Shown here piece by piece: positions 47,529 to 64,000 of a stretch of DNA of 64,000 nt (position 1 is the first letter of the stretch; each line of letters starts with the position of its first letter). Below the pieces are notes generated by a model. That model saw nothing but the letters and a program-made list of their open reading frames with translations, had not been told where the DNA came from and made no database searches. The position numbers and the translations under genes were made by a program. The stretch is taken from NCBI GenBank assembly GCA_905221605.1, contig CAJNDS010002543.1, positions 283,663-347,662 on the forward strand. Direction: 5' to 3'. Source of the DNA: Symbiodinium natans. Taxonomy: Eukaryota; Sar; Dinophyceae; Suessiales; Symbiodiniaceae.

Positions 47529-49072
47529 TGGGAATGGGCAGGATGATTGGTTTGCGTTCCTTGCCTTCTACAAGCCGACACGCGACGGACTAGTAATCCT
47601 TTCCCTACGACAAGGATGAAAGATAGCGAACAACCAGTCGTACGACCCCGTCACCCAAGAAGACCGGATCACAAACCCATCCCAGGTCATGAAGCTCATG
47701 CTGTGTCTGCCGGATATAGTATAGGAAACTAATCAGCCTGCTCTACACGCTCCAAAAGCAGACAACTCCAAATGTCTAAGGCGCCAACCCCATTCTTGAA
47801 CGTAGGGCCTTGAGCGCAGTCGCAGACACTTGAGTCGCTTGCGTTAGGGTTTCCGAGTTTGGGGGTTTTGCGGCTCAGAACCCATGAGTAGTTGGCAACC
47901 ATTTCGCGACAATGAAAATGAATACCGTCCAAAATCTCTACCCAGTAGGCTGCCTCAGCCCAAAGAGTCCTTCACTCGATCATCTGGGCAACCACACGGC
48001 CCAACTCTAGCTTAGTGGCCCAAATCAATCGGGCTAACTGGGTGGCTGCGGATGCCTAGGCATCAACCAAGTCATGCGCGCAAAGCCATCGTGTTAGTTA
48101 GAGAGCTACTGCACTCAGCCGTTAGAAAGCGAGAAAGAGATAGGAGAGAAAGAGGGAAAGAGAAAAGAGAGAAAGAGAAGAAGAAGAGAGAGAGAGAGAG
48201 AAACAGAGAGACAGAGAGAGAGGGGAAAGAGATAAAGAGGAAAAAAGAGAGCGAGACAGACAGAAAGAGAGCAAAGAGAAAGAGAGAAAAAGAAAAAACG
48301 AGCGAGCCAGTGAGAGAGGGAGGGAGAGAATGCCCCCGCATCTCATTATACCGTGGCACCCTGTGAGCCGACAGACTTTCGTACGGTTCCCTCTCTTCTT
48401 AAGAAGTCTATCGGGACTTTGATCGTCTCTTGCTTCCTGAGCAAAATTTCGGAGCCCGTGGGGCTTCAATCAACAACCATAAAGCATCTTCGGAAGAAAG
48501 CCCTGACCCACTCACGGACCCTGTGCAACCGAGGCACGAGGTCAAGGGCAAGAACAGCATCCCACCGTAGAGAAACCAAGACAGAAGCCTGTCGTGGACC
48601 TGCCATTGAGATTGCTGTAGGATGGTGTGTGAATGTGTGTAACTCGGGTCCACGGCTTAGGTGAGCGCTTGGATCGCCCATGCAATATCTGTAGAACGAT
48701 TGGCGCCGGCGCCGACGGGCGTCTTCAGCTCTTCGGCTGTGATAGGAGCACATTTCCTCACCCTAAAGGCCCTGAGCCCTTGATCATGGCCGGGATCTGG
48801 TGCAGACCCCTGGCCAAGAGTGGTTCGGGCCTCTGGTGTCGCAGGTTGGCATCGAGGAATGTGAGTTGTGAATTGCATCACATTTGGGGGGCTCGGGGTT
48901 GGGCTGCATTCCGGCGCATGCCCCCCCCCCCCCCAACTTTTCGCACACGATTTACAACACCAAAACGCCACTGCACTTTCTGAGGGGTGCAGCCGGGCTT
49001 TGGGATGCTTGAGAGCCAGTGCGCTGATCGTGGGACACGATGGATACCCCGCTGCAGCGTCCCAGGCCTTGA
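47529..49072. other. Possible 3' continuation of the HtrA-like gene, not resolved
   Basis: Open minus-strand stretches at 48.7-49.07 kb could be further exons, but frames conflict. The GA tract lies at 48.1-48.3 kb. Confidence 0.4.
48122..48330. repeat. Imperfect GA-rich purine tract
   Basis: About 200 bp of GAGAAA/GAGAGA on the plus strand. Confidence 0.9.
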
Positions 49073-59255
<10,183 letters not shown>

Positions 59256-59260
59256 CTAAG

Positions 59261-59400
59261 TGCCAGGATGGGCTATACAACCCTACAACCCCCTTAAACC
59301 CTAAACCCTAAACCCTAAACCCTAAACCCTAAACCCTAAACCCCTGAAGGGTTGATTGTGTATGGGGATGTTTTAACGCCTAATCGCCCGTCATGGTGCA
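59261..59400. mobile_element. Inverted-repeat element carrying a CCCTAAA tract
   Basis: Starts TGCCAGGATGGGCTATA and ends with the related inverse CGCCCGTCATGGTGCA; the middle is CCCTAAA x7 (59293-59343). It resembles 7318-7397 and 11327-11430. Confidence 0.5.
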
Positions 59401-59686
59401 AGTATAGGGACAGGAACGAGGGATGTGAATTACAGGAGCCTCGGACTCAACTCCTACAATACCTATAAGGAGCTGGACCTAGATTTCCACTAGGGCCGCT
59501 AGAGGATTTCTAGAGGGAACAGAATGGGACTGACATGATCCTACGTGCTCGTAACTAACATTAACTAGCCCTAGAAGCCTATAAATACAACATCTAGAAA
59601 GCCGTAAGCCGCCGAACCCCAACATGACAAGTCTTCTCAGGGGCTGGCAGCTTTGGGGGTAGTGGGATTGGAACTTCGACATAACT

Positions 59687-59790
59687 AGTTCATGGTTGGG
59701 ATCATATTAAAGATTTATTTTTGTTATCCTTGTAGGGTTTAAGTACCCTAAAAAATGTAAAATGGTACCCAACTATGACAAAGATAAGGG
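59687..59790 (+). repeat. Dispersed ~110-bp repeat, copy 2
   Basis: Matches 15243-15352 over its whole length with scattered substitutions. Confidence 0.7.
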
Positions 59791-60567
59791 GTTTCCGAAG
59801 GAAGAGCCCCAGACGATCCCAGACGTCAGTATGCGGCTCGATTGGAACACATCAAGCGGCTCTCAACTTCTATGGTTCTGTCAGGCCGCTAGGTTTTTTG
59901 ACTCCTTGGCTTTGCTTCGAGAGGGCGTTCAAAATCTTGGGGCCGATTCTATGCTCCGCAAAACCCCCCACTGCAGGCAGTCGAGTCGATTGCTGTTTCT
60001 CCGCAAGCATGTTTGGCTCCGTTGCTTTTCGCGCGAACTCAGCTCAAACTAAGTAGATCCCCTAACTCATGCCTGTATGTTCACTGGTACAGCACGCGGC
60101 TTCTTGGCAGAAGAGTCCGCCTTGCAGAAATTGGGAGAAGCATGAGGCCTGCTACCTGCAACCCACAAGGTGTAGCATGTGCAGCACATGGTGGCTTCAG
60201 TGCTTACTTATCTGCCGTGTCCCCTCAAGGAAAAGCTGAGCACTTGTTGCCATCCAGCGGCGCAGCTCATGAAAGCTGTGGTTCGCCGCAAGCTGCAATA
60301 TGCGAAGCCTGAGTTTTGGTGTTTGGTTGAGAATGCCTCAAACTTCTTCAATGTATGATTTCGAGACTTTGCGGCTTTCGAAACTTGAGTTCTTGGCTTC
60401 CGAATCAAGACTGTGTGCGTGCGGTCTTGGCAAAATCCAAAATGCGCCATCTACAACAGTGCAGCAAGCACAAAAGCCACGAACTCAAACTCTAGGAGGT
60501 AGGATTCGGGGGACCCTTGGGGATGCAGACCCTCTCAATAAGGTCACCCCCTTAAAAGCACCAGAGG

Positions 60568-60606
60568 GGTTTAGGGTTTAGGGTTTAGGGTTTAGGGTTT
60601 AGGGTA
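60568..60606 (+). repeat. Interstitial telomeric tract (TTTAGGG)n
   Basis: Five units. Short tracts at 63610-63630 (-) and 63756-63778 (+). Confidence 0.88.
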
Positions 60607-60683
60607 AGAGCAAACCCAGCAGCAAGGAGATATCCAGCAGCGTCATCGAAGGAGCTGACGGAGCTGGCCTTCAATCGCCAAAA

Positions 60684-60818
60684 AACTACATCTGTTTCAG
60701 GAACCCCGAAAGAAAAAAGACGTAATAATCCCTTTAGATGACCCTTAATGAGGAAGAATATGTTTAAACAAAATATCGGGGTTCTTAAGCAAATAATTAG
60801 TAGAATAAAGGAGTATCA
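60684..60818. mobile_element. Relative of the 30819 element
   Basis: Right end CGGGGTTCTTAAGCAAATAA then TTAGTAG matches the family; left end is diverged (ACTACATCTG ... GGAACCCCG). The interior shares CCCTTAATGAGGAAGA-like sequence. Confidence 0.5.
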
Positions 60819-62944
60819 TTCTACGTCCTTACATCACAGCTATGTTGGGAAACGTGGCAAGGCGCAGGTCAAGGAAAGATGCCCCCCCCCCCCCCCCCCC
60901 GCACCCCAGGACAGCTCTGTTGCGAGTTTCATACTTGGTAGCCCAGTAATATAGTATAAAAAGCGCGCCCTTTTTCATAAGGGAACCCATAACCAAAAAA
61001 TGTAAAGGGTACCACTGGGCTACCAAGCATACGAGTGATGCGTGCGTTCGGAGAACCATGGAAAACCTAGTCGAACTAAACTTCTGAAAGCGCAAAGCGT
61101 TCAAAGAAGGCTTTGCGGGACACGGTCTCCACCCCGGAAAAGATGCTAAGATCCCATGACTTGCGCCTTGACGCTTGAAAGCTGAAGGTACCGACTCGTC
61201 AAAAGTGCACCAAGAATTGCCAAGCTGCTCGGCGAGTCTTTGCAGAACCTGCGCTCTTCATCCCCACCCCGCCCACCCTCTTGACTGATGGCAAGCGAGG
61301 CAACAGAACACCAGCAGAAAATCCAGTATCGAGCTTGGGCTGCAACAGCGCAACGAAAACAAATCTGCAAAAACAAGGACTCGAGAACCGCGCTGCACGC
61401 ACATGTGCGCGAAAGTGTGCGTACGAAAGTGTGGGAGTGTGTGCTCGCGCACACGTGGGTGCGCGCGTGGGCGCGTGGGCGCGTGGGTGTGTGTGGGTGG
61501 GTGGGTGGGTGCGTGCGTGCGTGCGTGCTTGCGTGCATGTAGTGCAGCTACGAAGAAAGAACCTGGCTGACATTCTGCCACCTCAAGCCAGATGTCCCAC
61601 GCATGCAGTGGGTTGGTACGATTGCCCCCAAAATGATCCCATTATGTGCAGTTGGAAAACATTCTGACGCATGATGAAACTGTCGCACAAGTAAACAGTG
61701 TAAACAGGATATTCACAAATCGTCGCCTTAGTCGCTTCATCTGTTGAGGCCACTTGGGTCATCTAACACAGAGAGAGAGAGATAACAAAAGCTTGACCCC
61801 TGAATGGAAATAAGCTTAACCGTTAACCCCTGAATGGACACTGGCTCACACCTTTATCTCCCCTTATCTCCTCGAAATCCTCTATATCGACAGTGGCCTC
61901 GCCTGTCGCTCCGCGGCTGCTCGTATCTCTTCCGTCGTGCCCTGGGCAGCACGTCGAGTTGTCCGGGGTCATTGCTACGGCTTCAGGGTTTCTATGTATT
62001 AAGTGTGTAGTGTTTTGAAGACAAAACGCAGGCATCAACCTGTTAATCATCATACCTGTAACATACTATATAACCCATCATCCAGGCCCGTGCACTCGGC
62101 AATGCGCGAGAGCGTGCAAGTGTGCGTGCGTGCGAGCGCGCAGACGGTGCGCAGCCAGTGAGCGCGCTGCAGTTCAGGCATGCCTTCGCAGATCTGCCGG
62201 TACTTGGCTCTTGTCCACTCAAGGAGTTGCGGAGTTGCACTCTCGCACAGCAGTGTCCCCCTTGAGGACTGCATCAAGGGCTGTTGCACCGGCTGATAAG
62301 GAGGGAAGGGCTCAGACTGCAAGAGTCTTCTTTCACGCAGTCTACGGGCGTAGGTTTACCTTAACAGTACGGGTCTATGAAAGAGGATCTGGCCAAACTA
62401 CCTGCCTGCATTCGAACCTATCACTTGGCCTCTTCCTTGCCACAAAAACACATTGAGTTCTGCTTAGTTTTTCGGCCATCGAATCCTCCTGGGCCTGCTT
62501 GCTTTCTTATCGGCCTACTTCGACTTGCTCTGAAAACAATGAAGCCAAGGGGCTGGGGTCTTGCGATACTTGGCGTAGAGGCTGACCATCCGGTGCTGCC
62601 AAAGCTTGGGGTAGGGTGCTCTTCTCCCCGGGTTGCAGTGGACCTCGGCTTTGCCAAGATGCAGTCGTGAGTTCAATGCCGTTCCTGATGGGGTTGGCTC
62701 GCCGGCACCCGTCTGATGGTTGCGCTGGTTCATGGTTACTGTGGAAACTGTGGCTCTGGCTATGGTTGCGTTTGTGGCCGTCGCAGTCTTCAACGTCCGC
62801 GTTCTTTGTGCTTGTGCTTGTGTTTGTGTCCGTGCTTGTGTGGGCCCGTGATTGTGCTTGTCGTGGTCGTCGCCGTTGTCATCCTGGTGGTTGTTGATGT
62901 CATTGTTGTTGCTATTGTTACTGTCGTCATCGTTGTTATCGCTG

Positions 62945-63069
<125 letters not shown>

Positions 63070-63647
63070 CTGCTGGTGCTGGTTGCAGTGGATGCGGTGG
63101 TGGCAAATTGTCGCTGTCGTCGCTGCAGCTCTGGCTGCTGTTTGCTGCGTAATGCCCTGAAACGGATAGCTGCAAAAGGCGGCGAAAATGTCTGCCACAA
63201 GAACCTTCGGAGCTGTGGGCCTCGAGCCTCCATGCAAAAGCCACTAAGCAAGTTACACTCTATAGCAACGGCGAAGACCGCTTTGCACCGAAATCCGTAC
63301 GGCAAGTAAGCTGAAACCCGTCAGATGCTCCTCTGCCCCGAGACCAAAACCGGTGGAAACGACCGGGGAGCAGACCCAGTGGTTGTTGCTGAACCTTCCA
63401 AGTTTCGGGTTCGTCACAGGTGGGGGGGGGGGGGGGGCACTCTGGAAGTCTGAGACTGCATCTTAAGGCTTATAGGGGGCTTATAGGGGCTTGTAGGGGC
63501 TCTTAGGGGCTCATAGGGGCTCTAACTAGAGGCCTAAGGGAATGCAGGAAGATCCTGCGCCCCAAGAACGTCCTTTTAACCCCTCAAAAGCCTTCAAACT
63601 CACCACAAAACTAACCCTAAACCCTACACCCCTAAGGGTTCGAGCAG

Positions 63648-63726
63648 ATTAGGGCAACCCTCATCTACTGGGCAGAAGCTGACCTCGAGGAGCGGATTGG
63701 CTCCCTCACTGGGTGTTCAGCCCCAC
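63648..63726 (+). CDS. Candidate exon, unknown
   Basis: 26 codons IRATLIYWAEADLEERIGSL... between TTCGAGCAG and C|GTAGGT, between facing telomeric tracts. The minus strand has stops here. No family recognised. Confidence 0.4.
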
Positions 63727-64000
63727 GTAGGTGCACCTTGACTGTTTCTTTATAGGCTTTAGGGTTTAGGGTTTAGGGCGGAATTGAAACAGCAGGCTTG
63801 GGGCGACTGTCGGGTCGAGGGTGGTTCGTTTTTGTCGGTGTGGGCTTGTTCCAAGTGAATCCGGCAGAGTATCCCTGGTAGGAGTGCCTAGCCCCAGAGA
63901 ATCCCTGTCCGTGGACGGTCCAATGCACAACAGGTGTGTGTTTTTTCTGCTTGGGAAAATCATGACACTTGTTGTTGTCGGACTTCTGGGCATACATGGC

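Overview
The window looks like dinoflagellate nuclear DNA. Three things point that way: TTTAGGG-type telomeric repeats (the telomere unit reported for dinoflagellates and plants) scattered internally in dozens of tracts and in both orientations; genes cut into very small exons whose introns begin with GT, GC or GA and end in AG; and a large LINE of the endonuclease-RT-RNase H kind. No bacterial operon, CRISPR array, rRNA or convincing tRNA was seen. The species cannot be named from sequence alone.

Layout. (1) 0-5.8 kb: telomeric tracts, a ~34-bp minisatellite, a 508-bp-offset duplication and weak candidate exons. (2) 5.87-6.61 kb, minus: three exons encoding the C-terminal RRM of a Mei2-like RNA-binding protein. 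(3) 7-17.6 kb: mostly non-coding, with an AT-rich block (8.7-10.0 kb), a GGGCACTC minisatellite, inverted-repeat elements and a few candidate exons. (4) 17.67-24.75 kb, minus: a WD40/beta-propeller gene in at least 13 exons. (5) 25-34.4 kb: intergenic or intronic sequence with candidate minus-strand exons. (6) 34.52-41.82 kb, plus: one LINE, ORF1 and ORF2, between candidate 10-bp target-site duplications. (7) 41.8-49 kb: non-coding, with a ~410-bp ACT array and a CTG/CGG array. (8) 49.07-59.26 kb, minus: a DegP/HtrA-type serine protease (plant Deg type) in at least 15 exons of 25-70 nt. (9) 59.3-64 kb: mostly non-coding, with repeats and one candidate exon.

Main result: several of the interstitial telomeric tracts are introns. 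In the Mei2-like, WD40 and HtrA-like genes, six short introns (43-109 nt) consist largely of TTTAGGG units on the sense strand. Removing them joins recognised protein motifs in phase. The unit itself can supply both splice signals (G|GTTTAG and TTTAG|G). Other introns begin with GTTTAGGG and carry CCCTAAA near their 3' end, so they could fold back on themselves. Short inverted-repeat elements of at least four families also sit in the introns. The recognised host genes are all on the minus strand, consistent with the one-directional gene blocks of dinoflagellates. All exon models were read by eye, and no transcript or database was available to check them.
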